Assembly: GCA_002422345.1 (NCBI GenBank)
Contig: DIUL01000196.1
Location: forward strand, 10,223 to 23,318
DNA: 13,096 bases
Direction of reading: 5' to 3'
From: Acetobacteraceae bacterium UBA6159
GTDB taxonomy: Bacteria > Pseudomonadota > Alphaproteobacteria > Acetobacterales > Acetobacteraceae
Below the pieces are notes generated by a model that was not told where the DNA came from, made no database searches, and worked only from the letters and a program-made list of their open reading frames with translations. Of the stretch, positions 1 to 7,056 are shown one piece after another; within the stretch, counting starts at the first letter, position 1; each line of letters begins with the position of its first letter. Position numbers and translations under genes: made by a program.

Positions 1-2
1 GC

Positions 3-482
3 TGGACCATCGCCAAGCGCCTGCTGGAACACGAACGCAAGGGCATCGGCGGCATCGGCGCCCGCAACGCGGCCAAGTTCGAGATCACGGCCGAGATGCT
101 GGCGAAACAATATGCCGGAGAGGAAAACGGCCGCATCGCCGATCCCGGCCTGCGCGACCGCATCGCCAGGTATTCCATGGACAACGCCGCCTTCCAGCTC
201 ACGCGCCGTCGCGCGGCCGAGGAAGCCGAGGCCGGCGCCCCTCCCGGCCCGATGTCGGCGATGTTCAAATACTACGCCACCGAACTGAACAAGACGCGGT
301 ACGAAATGATGATCGAGGCCGAGGGCTTCCAGGCCCTGGGCTGGGAAGGCGACGGCTTCACCGATGACGAGGTCCGCATCACCCGGGAATGGCTACGCTC
401 CAAGGCCAACACGATCGAGGGCGGAACGTCTGAAGTTCAGCTCAACATCATCGCCAAGCGCGTCCTGGCCCTGCCGGACTGA
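3..482 (+). CDS. acyl-CoA dehydrogenase, catalytic-type subunit (5' truncated by window edge)
   Basis: This is the C-terminal helical domain of an FAD-dependent acyl-CoA dehydrogenase, which oxidises an acyl-CoA thioester to the trans-2-enoyl-CoA and passes electrons to ETF. The frame is open from the window edge, and 159 residues are visible before the TGA at 480-482. It begins with W-T-I-A-K-R-L-L-E-H-E-R and ends with I-E-G-G-T-S-E-V-Q-L-N-I-I-A-K-R-V-L. The glutamate of EGGTSEVQ sits where the catalytic base lies in medium-chain-type family members, so this subunit looks active. A second, non-identical acyl-CoA dehydrogenase gene starts 48 bases downstream on the same strand. That pairing resembles large/small subunit pairs of the PimC/PimD type (pimeloyl-CoA dehydrogenase). 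The substrate cannot be told from sequence alone. Confidence 0.93.
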   Translation, partial: WTIAKRLLEHERKGIGGIGARNAAKFEITAEMLAKQYAGEENGRIADPGLRDRIARYSMDNAAFQLTRRRAAEEAEAGAPPGPMSAMFKYYATELNKTRYEMMIEAEGFQALGWEGDGFTDDEVRITREWLRSKANTIEGGTSEVQLNIIAKRVLALPD

Positions 483-530
483 TCCCGGCCGTTTCCGTCC
501 GACCCACGCCCTCTCGCCAGGACCCTGTCC

Positions 531-1670
531 ATGCCCCTCGTCCTTTCCTCCGAAGCGCAGATGGTGCGCGACACCGCGCTGGCCTTCTTCCAGGAACGCA
601 GCCCCGTCACCGCCTTGCGCAAATTGCGTGACGACAATGATCCCGTCGGCTTTTCCCGCTCGCTGTGGGCGATGATCGCCGAACTCGGCTGGACCGGGTT
701 CCTGGTGTCGGAGGATCACGGTGGCACCGGCTTCGGCGTCACCGGCCTGGCACAGGTGATGGAGGCCGCCGGCCGCACCCTGTCCGCCACGCCCCTGCTC
801 TCCACCGCGCTGCTCGGCGCCAGCCTGCTGGATACCGCCGGATCACCCGACCAGCAGGATGAACACCTCCCGCCGCTGATCGCGGGGGACCGCATCTTCG
901 CGCTGGCGCTGGAGGAAGCGGCCCATCATGCGCCCACCCGGATCGCCACGACCGCGACACCATCCGGCGGCGGCTACCGCCTAAACGGGACCAAGACGTT
1001 CGTGCTAGATGGGCATGTCGCCGATGTGCTGATCGTGGTCGCCCGGACCTCCGGCGGGCGGGATCACCGCGACGGGATCACGCTGTTCCTAGTGCCGGCC
1101 GATGCCGCCGGCGTCACCCGCACCCGCACGACCATGCTGGACAGCCGCAACGCCGCCCGCGTGTCGTTTGACAATGTCCAGGTCGGCGCCGACGCGGTTC
1201 TCGGCGGACTCGACCGACGCTCCGACGTGCTGGAACCGGTGCTGGACCGCGCCCGCGCCTGCCTGGCGGCCGAGATGCTGGGATCGGCCTCCGAAGCCTT
1301 CGAGCGGACGGTGCAATATCTGAAGGACCGCAAGCAGTTCGGCGTCGCCATCGGATCATTCCAGGCCCTGAAGCACCGCGCCGCGCAGATATTCTGTGAG
1401 GTGGAGATCACCCGCTCCGCCGTCATGGCCGCCTGTTCAGCGCTGGATGAACGCGCGAACGACGCGGCCGCCCTATGCAGCCTGGCCAAGGCCAAGGCCA
1501 GCGACACGTTGTACCTGTGCGGGAACGAGGGCGTGCAGATGCATGGCGGCATCGGCATGACGGACGAACACGAGATCGGCTTCTTCATGAAGCGCGCCCG
1601 CGTCGCCCAGGCCACCTTCGGCGCCGCGCCCTTCCATCGCGACCGGTATGCGGCGCTGATGGGGTACTGA
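531..1670 (+). CDS. acyl-CoA dehydrogenase, small/non-catalytic-type subunit
   Basis: A complete 379-residue acyl-CoA dehydrogenase. The N-terminal helical domain runs to about residue 115 (E-L-G-W-T-G-F-L-V-S-E-D-H-G-G-T-G). The middle beta domain spans about 120-225, and the C-terminal helical domain contains R-K-Q-F-G-V-A-I-G-S-F-Q-A-L-K-H (FAD and dimer contacts) and M-H-G-G-I-G-M-T-D-E-H. Near the C-terminus, where active family members have Y-E-G-T-S, this protein reads A-T-F-G-A-A-P-F-H-R-D. The catalytic glutamate is therefore missing (Glu to Phe by my alignment). That is known for the partner subunits of heterotetrameric acyl-CoA dehydrogenases such as PimD-like and actinobacterial FadE pairs. 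The ATG at 531 has AGGA eight bases upstream. The gene follows the catalytic-type subunit by 48 bases, so the two are probably co-transcribed and co-assembled. Substrate unknown. Confidence 0.93.
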   Translation: MPLVLSSEAQMVRDTALAFFQERSPVTALRKLRDDNDPVGFSRSLWAMIAELGWTGFLVSEDHGGTGFGVTGLAQVMEAAGRTLSATPLLSTALLGASLLDTAGSPDQQDEHLPPLIAGDRIFALALEEAAHHAPTRIATTATPSGGGYRLNGTKTFVLDGHVADVLIVVARTSGGRDHRDGITLFLVPADAAGVTRTRTTMLDSRNAARVSFDNVQVGADAVLGGLDRRSDVLEPVLDRARACLAAEMLGSASEAFERTVQYLKDRKQFGVAIGSFQALKHRAAQIFCEVEITRSAVMAACSALDERANDAAALCSLAKAKASDTLYLCGNEGVQMHGGIGMTDEHEIGFFMKRARVAQATFGAAPFHRDRYAALMGY

Positions 1671-1694
1671 GCGAGCCGCATCCAAAGTCCGTCC

Positions 1695-1898
1695 GGTCGA
1701 ACCCGAGGGGAACGGGTCACTTCCGCCACCTCCCAACCGTCATCCTCGGCCCTGTGCCGAGGACCATCCCCAGCACTTGTGCAGCGATTGGCCCACATGC
1801 CGATCTGGTCGAACCCGAGGGAACGGGTCACGTCCGCCACCTCCCAACCGCCATCCTCGGCCCTGTGCCGAGGACCATCCCCAGCACCTGTGCCGCGA
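1695..1898. repeat. tandem direct duplication, ~90 bp x2, each carrying a REP hairpin
   Basis: Two near-identical units begin at 1695 and 1807 (period 112). Both start GGTCGAACCCGAGGG, continue through AACGGGTCAC and CCGCCACCTCCCAACC, and end in CCATCCCCAGCAC plus a few bases. They differ by only a handful of substitutions and one G insertion or deletion. Each contains the 7-bp stem CCTCGGC/GCCGAGG with loop CCTGT (1744-1762 and 1855-1873). About 20 bases of non-repeated sequence separate the copies. The high identity suggests a recent duplication. Confidence 0.85.
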
Positions 1899-1929
1899 CC
1901 GGTCCCCGGGACAAGCCCGGGGATGACGG
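1850..1929. repeat. REPIN-like inverted REP pair, copy A
   Basis: Two REP-like hairpins face each other. The left is 1855-1873 (stem CCTCGGC/GCCGAGG, loop CCTGT). The right is 1904-1922 (stem CCCCGGG/CCCGGGG, loop ACAAG), and the element closes with GATGACGG. The left flank CATCC, the spacer ACCAT-CCAGCAC and GCCGCGAC, and the right flank GATGACGG all recur in copy B at 9233-9311. The two copies are 80 and 79 bases long. Such paired REPs are typically scattered by a RAYT transposase acting in trans; none is present in this window. Confidence 0.8.
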
Positions 1930-1989
1930 GGGGCAACGCCGCCCAGCCTTGACCATTCGCCCGATTGCTCTGTTTTCAGGCCTCGGATG

Positions 1990-4203
1990 CTAACCGGCCG
2001 GCGCCTCAACCGGAGCCTTCGCCGGCGCCGCCATCGCCTCCAGCAGGGACTCAGCCAAAGCACGGGTCGAAAACCGTGCCTCGGCATAGGCCGACTGCAC
2101 CATCGCCTGATGTGCCCAGCCGCGGTCATCAGCCAGCAGATGCACGAGGCTGGCGGCAAAGGCGGCGGCATCGCGCTTGACCGCGGCGACACTCTCCAGC
2201 CCCTCCAACCCCTGCGCGCCGATCGGAGTCGTCACCAGCGGCAGGCCGGCGACCATGGCCTCCACCACCTTCAGCTTGACGCCCGCCCCGAACAGCAGCG
2301 GCACCGCCGCCACCCGGGCGCGCGCATACCAGTCCGCCAGTTCGGCGTCCGACACATCCGCATGCACCGACACCGCCGGCCCCGCCAGCGCCCGCACCCG
2401 AGGCGTCGGGTTCGACCCGACAATGGCGAGGCGGGCAGCGGGGTTTCGTGCCAGCACCAAGGGCAGGATCGAGGCCACGAACCAGCACGCCGCCTCCTCA
2501 TTCGGCGGATGCGCGAATCCGGCCACGAACAGGATCGTCTTGCCCGTCGGCGGCGGACGGTTGGCGACAAACCGGTCGAAGCCATAGGGCAGCACCGCCC
2601 GCGCATTCGCCGCCGGCGTCATCAGGCGAACAACCCGCGCTTCCTCCTTGGACGGATACAGCACCGCATCGACCTGCCGCCAGATGTCCCGCTCGCGCTC
2701 CTCCATCCGGTCGGCGGCGCGCAGGATCGCCTCGTCGCGCAGATGCTCCCCTTGCTGGTGCATGCGGCGGAAATGCAGGTCGTGGCCGTAATAGCTGATC
2801 CGAGCCTTGGTATGGGCGCGCAGCACCGGCAGGCAGTCCTCGGCGACATCCGGCCGGCTGAGCAGCACATGGTCCAGCGCCGCCCCATTCTCTCGCAACC
2901 AGGCCGACAGGCTCGGGTGGTCGGGGCCGTGGAACACTTCCACGCCCATGTCCTGCAAGGCCTCGGTATGGACCGGCACGTGACAGAGGTTATGAGGCCA
3001 GAACTTCACCACCATCCCCGCACCCAGCAAGGCGCGGAGGAACGCGATCATGGTGCGCGATCCGGCGTCGCGATCGGGCTGGGGCACGTAATGATCCACC
3101 ACCAGCACGACCGGCCGGTGCGCGGCCCGGTCCCGCGCCCGCAGCACCTGCGTGCCGTTGGCGAAATGATCCCGCGCCAGCACCTCATGCCAGGCGGCCA
3201 CGAAGGTCGCGCGGTTGCGGACCTGGGCGGACTTCACCCCGACCGCCAGGTCGGTGCCATGCGAGACCCCCTCATGATGCACCACCCGCGACCGAGGCTG
3301 GTAATACGTCCGCAGCCCCAGCGCGCGCAGGCGGAAGGACAGGTCCGCGTCCTCGAAATACGCCGGCGCGTAGCGCGGATCGAACCCATCCAGGCCGAGG
3401 AACACCGCCCGCGCCACCATCAGGGCGGCACCGGAACAGTAATCGACCTCCCGCACATAGTTGTAGACGGGCGCAGCGGGATCACCCAGGCGGCCAAGGT
3501 TCCATCCGGACCCATCGCGCCAGATGATGCCCCCGGCCTCCTGCAACCGCCCGTCGGGATACAGCAGCTTCGATCCCACCGCGCCGGCATCGGGACGGGC
3601 GCGGAACAGCGTCACCAGGGGTTCCAGCCAGTCCGCCAGCACCTGCGTGTCGTTGTTGAGGAACAGCAGGAACTCGCCCCGCGCGATCTTCGCGGCGGCG
3701 TTGCAGGTGCCGATGAAGCCCAGGTTGGATTCGTTGCGAACCAAGTGGATCCCGCGCACCCGGGCCAACGCGGCGGTCTCCGGCCCAGGCCAGGCGTCAT
3801 CGAGGACGATCACCTCGATCGGCGTCGCCGGCGCGTGTTCGGCGATCGAGGTCAGGCAGCGCAGCGTGAAATCCACCTGCCCATAGGTCGGGATGATGAC
3901 GGACACGACCGGGCGGTCCGACCCCGGCACGACGATCCGTTCGGCCTCAACCGCCCGCACCAGCGTAAAGGCCGGCGGCGGGGGCGCCACCGCCCGCATC
4001 CGCCCCGCCCGGCGCCAGGCGTGATACTGCACCCGAAGCTGCCCGGTCAGCGTCCACCACACCAGCAGCACCGACCGCCGCACCACCTGCGCGAGCCACG
4101 GCGCCCGCGGCCGCAATGCCGCCGCCAGCCGCAACCCCGCCCACATCGCGCCATCCAGCGCCGCCGCGAGGCGTGTCCCCACGCCGCGTATCGACAGGAC
4201 CAT
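1990..4203 (-). CDS. two-domain glycosyltransferase (GT2 family A + GT4 family)
   Basis: A large fused glycosyltransferase, 737 residues from the ATG at 4203 or 742 from the ATG at 4218. I prefer 4203 because GGGAGG lies five bases before it, while 4218 has only a weak site. Numbering from 4218, residues 103-320 form a GT2 (GT-A) domain: V-S-V-I-I-P-T-Y at 105, V-L-D-D at 138, F-L-N-N-D-T at 187, and an E-D acid motif in Y-F-E-D-A-D-L-S-F at 288. Residues 368-725 form a GT4-like (GT-B) domain. It carries G-S-R-T-M, L-P-Y-G-F-D, L-F-V-A-G and L-F-G-A-G-V-K-L-K-V-V-E-A-M-A-G-L-P-L-V (with V-A-G) around 641-662, including the conserved glutamate. The N-terminal 100 residues are hydrophobic and arginine-rich and may sit at the inner membrane. 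The likely job is adding two sugars during exopolysaccharide, O-antigen or glycan synthesis; donors and acceptor are unknown. There are no other polysaccharide genes beside it. Confidence 0.92.
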   Translation of the reverse strand: MVLSIRGVGTRLAAALDGAMWAGLRLAAALRPRAPWLAQVVRRSVLLVWWTLTGQLRVQYHAWRRAGRMRAVAPPPPAFTLVRAVEAERIVVPGSDRPVVSVIIPTYGQVDFTLRCLTSIAEHAPATPIEVIVLDDAWPGPETAALARVRGIHLVRNESNLGFIGTCNAAAKIARGEFLLFLNNDTQVLADWLEPLVTLFRARPDAGAVGSKLLYPDGRLQEAGGIIWRDGSGWNLGRLGDPAAPVYNYVREVDYCSGAALMVARAVFLGLDGFDPRYAPAYFEDADLSFRLRALGLRTYYQPRSRVVHHEGVSHGTDLAVGVKSAQVRNRATFVAAWHEVLARDHFANGTQVLRARDRAAHRPVVLVVDHYVPQPDRDAGSRTMIAFLRALLGAGMVVKFWPHNLCHVPVHTEALQDMGVEVFHGPDHPSLSAWLRENGAALDHVLLSRPDVAEDCLPVLRAHTKARISYYGHDLHFRRMHQQGEHLRDEAILRAADRMEERERDIWRQVDAVLYPSKEEARVVRLMTPAANARAVLPYGFDRFVANRPPPTGKTILFVAGFAHPPNEEAACWFVASILPLVLARNPAARLAIVGSNPTPRVRALAGPAVSVHADVSDAELADWYARARVAAVPLLFGAGVKLKVVEAMVAGLPLVTTPIGAQGLEGLESVAAVKRDAAAFAASLVHLLADDRGWAHQAMVQSAYAEARFSTRALAESLLEAMAAPAKAPVEAPAG

Positions 4204-4271
4204 CCGGGCCTCCCGCATCGATCCACGCCCCGGGCCATCCGAGGCAAGGACGCAGCGTAACGCGGAAGGGC

Positions 4272-4286
4272 TTAACCGGCGGTTAA
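4272..4286. promoter_or_regulatory. candidate CtrA binding site, TTAA-N7-TTAA palindrome
   Basis: TTAACCGGCGGTTAA is a perfect 6-bp inverted repeat around GGC, and it also matches the full CtrA box TTAA-N7-TTAA(C) on the plus strand. It lies 68 bases upstream of the preferred glycosyltransferase start, inside the 180-bp gap below mscL. CtrA is the cell-cycle/motility response regulator of alphaproteobacteria. Occupancy of this site is an inference from the motif alone. Confidence 0.45.
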
Positions 4287-4400
4287 CGCGGGATGGATTT
4301 CAGGGGGGGGGTCGGTGACCCCGGGCGCGCCACGCAAGGCCGGGTTCAGGTCGGCCAGGACGGGCGGAGGAAGCCGCCGCCCCTCCCACCCGGCGCAGCG

Positions 4401-4841
4401 TCAGGACTTCGACTTCAGCAAATCCCTGATCTCGGTCAGCAGCACTTCCGACTTCGGCGGAGCGGGGGGCGGCGCGGCCTTCTCCTCCCGCGCCTTCAGC
4501 CGGGTCAGGGCCTTCACGACCCAGAATACCGCGAAGCTGACGATCACGAACTGGATGATCGCGTTCAGGAACAACCCGATATTGACCGTCGGCGCGCCGG
4601 CCTTCTTCGCTTCCTCCAACGTCGGGTAGCTCTGCCCGTTCAGCGCCACGAACACGTTCGAGAAGTCGATCCCCCCGGTCAGGATGCCCAGCACAGGGTT
4701 GAACACGTCCTTGACCAGGCTGCCGACAACCCCGGTAAACGCCGCGCCGATGATGATGCCGACCGCGAGGTCGACCACATTGCCGCGCATGATGAAGGCC
4801 CGGAATTCCGAGATCCAGGAAGGCGTGGTGGGGAGTGCCAT
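4401..4841 (-). CDS. mscL: large-conductance mechanosensitive channel MscL
   Basis: A 146-residue inner-membrane channel (E. coli MscL has 136) that opens under membrane tension to release solutes after osmotic downshock. The N-terminus S-E-F-R-A-F-I-M-R-G-N-V-V-D-L-A-V-G is the family signature, with the N-terminal amphipathic segment leading into TM1 (about 17-45, G-I-I-I-G-A-A-F). A periplasmic loop follows at about 50-88. TM2 is about 88-110 (I-I-Q-F-V-I-V-S-F-A-V-F-W-V-V-K). The cytoplasmic tail has a proline/alanine linker (123-129) and the closing helix L-L-T-E-I-R-D-L-L-K. The start at 4841 is fixed by GAGGAG seven bases upstream and by the family N-terminus; an in-frame extension up to 4979 overlaps the neighbouring GST gene and is not supported. 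Monocistronic expression or read-through from the GST gene 77 bases upstream are both possible. Confidence 0.97.
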   Translation of the reverse strand: MALPTTPSWISEFRAFIMRGNVVDLAVGIIIGAAFTGVVGSLVKDVFNPVLGILTGGIDFSNVFVALNGQSYPTLEEAKKAGAPTVNIGLFLNAIIQFVIVSFAVFWVVKALTRLKAREEKAAPPPAPPKSEVLLTEIRDLLKSKS

Positions 4842-4918
4842 GACGTGTCTCCTCTCGATCCATGTTTCAGGCAGGCCACGTACCCGGAACGACCGCGCCG
4901 CGCAACGCCAGCCCTGCC

Positions 4919-5605
4919 CTATGCGGTGCGGGCGTTCCGCCCCAGGCCGCCATACAGGTCGAGCAACCGTTCCATCCACGCCGTCACCGGGTCATCGGCG
5001 GCCAGCAGGGCGAACCGGCTGGCACAGCGCGGCCACATCAGGGTCCCGCCCAGAATGAAATCCGCATAGCTCGGCGCCGCCCCGCCCAGCCATTCCTGCC
5101 GCCGCAGGGTCAGGCGCACCGGAGTCAGGATCTCCCGGAACGCGGGCAATCGCGCCTCCCGCCCTTCCTGGACCTCCTCCAAGGTACGGCGGAACCGCGC
5201 CTCCCGACTCTGGCGGAAATAGGCGCGGTCCTTCTCGGCGATCACGTCGAACAGGTCGCGGATGATGAACGGCGCGATCGCGCCGAGCAGCACGGAATCC
5301 GCCCAGGCGTTGATGAACCGCGCATGCGCCCGTCCCCCCGCGCCACCAAACAGGCTGGGCATGGGGCACTGGTCCTCCAGATATTCCGCGATGGCCCAAC
5401 TGTCGGAGACGACGCGGTCCCCGTCCTTGATGACGGGCACGCGATCCTGGCCCGAGAACGCGATCTCGGGCTTGTCGGTGAACCGCCAGGGGATCGTTTC
5501 CACCGGCATGCCCTTGTGGGCCAGGGCAAAGCGGGTGCGCCAGCAATAGGGGCTGAACCGGAGTTCCGGGTCAGCCCCCGCCAGATCATGCATGATGATG
5601 CTCAT
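4919..5605 (-). CDS. LigE-like glutathione S-transferase
   Basis: A 228-residue soluble glutathione S-transferase. The N-terminal thioredoxin-like domain (about 1-80) has F-S-P-Y-C-W-R-T-R-F-A-L-A-H-K-G at the active-site turn, the cis-proline motif R-V-P-V at 55-58, and S-D-S-W-A-I-A-E-Y-L (67-76) for the glutathione gamma-glutamyl group. The C-terminal helical domain ends D-P-V-T-A-W-M-E-R-L-L-D-L-Y-G-G-L-G-R. The S-P-Y-x-W-R-T motif and this ending match from memory the LigE/LigP group of sphingomonad beta-etherases (cleavage of lignin aryl-ether bonds) and related fungal-type GSTs. Beta-etherase activity itself is not shown; a general detoxifying role is equally possible. The start at 5605 was chosen because the 34 residues further upstream come from a low-complexity tandem repeat (G-L-P-W-G-L-P-W-G). 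The Shine-Dalgarno sequence is weak. Confidence 0.9.
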   Translation of the reverse strand: MSIIMHDLAGADPELRFSPYCWRTRFALAHKGMPVETIPWRFTDKPEIAFSGQDRVPVIKDGDRVVSDSWAIAEYLEDQCPMPSLFGGAGGRAHARFINAWADSVLLGAIAPFIIRDLFDVIAEKDRAYFRQSREARFRRTLEEVQEGREARLPAFREILTPVRLTLRRQEWLGGAAPSYADFILGGTLMWPRCASRFALLAADDPVTAWMERLLDLYGGLGRNARTA

Positions 5606-5640
5606 GCCCGGCAGTCTGGACGGTCGGCCAAGCCTCCGTC

Positions 5641-5688
5641 CAGACCCCCATGGCAGACCCCATGGCAGACCCTGGGGCAGACCCGGGG
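5641..5688. repeat. 12-13 base tandem repeat, four imperfect units
   Basis: CAGACC recurs at 5641, 5654, 5666 and 5678, each followed by C/T/G-rich CCATGG or TGGGG. The units read roughly CAGACCCCATGG, with the last two degraded. On the minus strand this gives the low-complexity peptide G-L-P-W-G-L-P-W-G just upstream of the GST start. Such arrays can change length by slippage. Confidence 0.7.
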
Positions 5689-5712
5689 CAACGGCACTTG
5701 CCGCCATCCGCC

Positions 5713-5815
5713 ATGGGCGGGCCTAACCCGCCCATCGCCAGGCACGCAGGCGGTTGAGATCATACGCAAACACGACCAGCCGAGTCCCTGGCGATGGCCG
5801 GGTCGAGCCCGGCCA
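5713..5815. repeat. inverted REP doublet (BIME-like)
   Basis: There are two perfect hairpins: ATGGGCGGG/CCCGCCCAT with loop CCTAA (5713-5735), and TGGCCGGG/CCCGGCCA with loop TCGAG (5795-5815). Between them, CCATCGCCAGG (5732-5742) and CCTGGCGATGG (5787-5797) form a perfect 11-bp inverted repeat around a 44-base core. The paired hairpin layout is that of bacterial REP doublets. Its sequence family is different from the elements at 1850 and 9233. Confidence 0.75.
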
Positions 5816-5913
5816 CGACGGGGAGGCGCCGTCCCCGGGTCAAGGGCGGTTGCCCTGGGCAAACCCCATGGCGGCCCCCCATGGTCGCCCGCCTGGGCAA
5901 CCCCCAACCGCAA

Positions 5914-7056
5914 TCAGGCCGGCGCGAAGACGTTCTCCTCCTGCAGGTTCTGCGCTGCCCGCAGGATCGCCGGCGGCTTCGCGAACCGGGCATCGTGTTG
6001 CAGCACCGGCATCACCGTATCGGCGAACATCCGCATGTTCGTTTCGGATTCATGATGCGGCATGCCGCCGAACGAAAACTCGGTGATCAGGTGATCGAGA
6101 CCCGTCAGGGCCTGCAACTCCTCCAGCTTCTGGATGCAGTCATCCGGCGTGCCGACCAACTGGATGCTGACATAGAAGTCCGTCGCCTTCGCGCGCCGCA
6201 CCGGGTCCTTCATCTTGGCATAAGTCACGCCGACCTTGTCGTAGGACTCATAGCCCTTCACGTTGTTCAGGTGCCCGTCCGAGAAATGGTAGTGGTTATC
6301 AATCGAATCCCACTTCCGACCCAGATACTCGATCGCCCGCTCCTCCGCCTCGGCCCTGCTTTCAGCCACCGAAACATTCGTCAGCACCATCGGCGGACGC
6401 GGCGTGAAGCCCTCGGCCGCCGCCACCGCGTTGAAGCGATGCACATCCGCCGCCGCCTTCGGCCATTCGTTCTGCATGATCACCAGCATGGAGAACCCAA
6501 GACGCGCCATCACGTCAACCGATTCCGGGCTGACCGCCGTGCCGTAGAAGCGCCGCTCAGGGTGCGAAATCGGGCGCGGGCGGATCGAGGTGCGGGGGAT
6601 CTGGAAGTGCTCGCCCTTGAACTCGAAGTTTTCCTGCGACAACGCCATCTTGATGATCTGCGCGGATTCGATGAAGCGCGGCCGAGCCTCGCCCTGGTCG
6701 ATGCGGAAACCTTCGTATTCGACGCTGGCGGCGCCGCGGCCGAAGCCGAACAGGCAGCGCCCGCCACACATGATGTCGAGCAGGGCAATTTCCTCGGCCA
6801 CCCGGATCGGATCATGCCAGGGCAGCACGATCACCGCCGTGCCCAGCGTGATCCGACTGGTGCGACCGGCGTAGTAGGCCAGCAACTGGGTCGGCGACGG
6901 CGACATCGCGTAGCCGGTGAAGTGATGTTCCAGCGCGAACAGCGAGTCGAAGCCCAGCGGTTCGGCCAGGTCACCCAGGGCCATATGCTCCGACACAACC
7001 GCGACATCCGGGCGGCCTGCCTGGGACAACATATTGAGCGCGACGCCGACTTTCAT
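5914..7056 (-). CDS. LLM-class (luciferase-like) flavin-dependent monooxygenase
   Basis: A 380-residue member of the bacterial luciferase-like (TIM-barrel) superfamily, which uses reduced FMN or F420 to oxygenate or oxidise organic substrates. Diagnostic stretches, numbered from 7056, are L-G-F-D-S-L-F-A-L-E-H-H-F (34-46), T-S-R-I-T-L-G-T-A-V-I-V-L-P-W-H-D-P-I-R-V-A-E-E (split across 67-89), and L-D-I-M-C-G-G-R-C-L-F-G-F-G-R-G (93-108). These place it near the alkanal-monooxygenase alpha-chain group. The start at 7056 has AAGGA nine bases upstream and gives the family N-terminus M-K-V-G-V-A-L-N; an 18-residue upstream extension is not supported. It is followed on the same strand, after a repeat-rich gap, by a GST gene. 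The solute receptor gene lies 202 bases upstream on the same strand. The substrate is unknown, and a separate flavin reductase is not in the window. Confidence 0.93.
   Translation of the reverse strand: MKVGVALNMLSQAGRPDVAVVSEHMALGDLAEPLGFDSLFALEHHFTGYAMSPSPTQLLAYYAGRTSRITLGTAVIVLPWHDPIRVAEEIALLDIMCGGRCLFGFGRGAASVEYEGFRIDQGEARPRFIESAQIIKMALSQENFEFKGEHFQIPRTSIRPRPISHPERRFYGTAVSPESVDVMARLGFSMLVIMQNEWPKAAADVHRFNAVAAAEGFTPRPPMVLTNVSVAESRAEAEERAIEYLGRKWDSIDNHYHFSDGHLNNVKGYESYDKVGVTYAKMKDPVRRAKATDFYVSIQLVGTPDDCIQKLEELQALTGLDHLITEFSFGGMPHHESETNMRMFADTVMPVLQHDARFAKPPAILRAAQNLQEENVFAPA

Larger units (their letters stand above)
1671..1989. other. gene-free convergent gap filled with REP-type repeats
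   Basis: This gap of about 320 bp lies between two convergent genes and has no credible coding sequence. It holds a tandem duplication (1695-1785 and 1807-1898), three REP-type hairpins and one REPIN-like inverted pair, each listed separately. The hairpins at the 3' ends of both flanking genes could block transcription or protect mRNA ends, but none is followed by a clear T-run. Confidence 0.8.
5606..5913. other. repeat-rich intergenic gap
   Basis: About 308 bp without a supported gene, between the LLM oxidoreductase (upstream on the minus strand) and the GST. It holds the 12-base tandem repeat near 5641-5688, the inverted REP doublet at 5713-5815, and a small palindrome TTGCCCTGGGCAA at 5850-5862. 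The promoter of the GST gene must lie here if it has its own, but I see no convincing -35/-10 pair. Confidence 0.7.

Noticed and set aside
1739..1776. Intrinsic terminator for the acyl-CoA dehydrogenase pair
   Set aside because: The hairpin is short and not followed by a T-run; it is one of several REP copies, so a dedicated terminator is not supported.
1987..4260. 757-codon open frame on the plus strand opposite the glycosyltransferase
   Set aside because: It is rich in R, P, H, Q and G with no recognisable motif, exactly antisense to a gene with clear domains. High G+C at third positions removes stop codons on the opposite strand.
4303..4311. Run of nine G as a phase-variation switch
   Set aside because: It lies between genes, 100 bases upstream of the glycosyltransferase start and not within a plausible promoter spacer or coding frame; suggestive at most.
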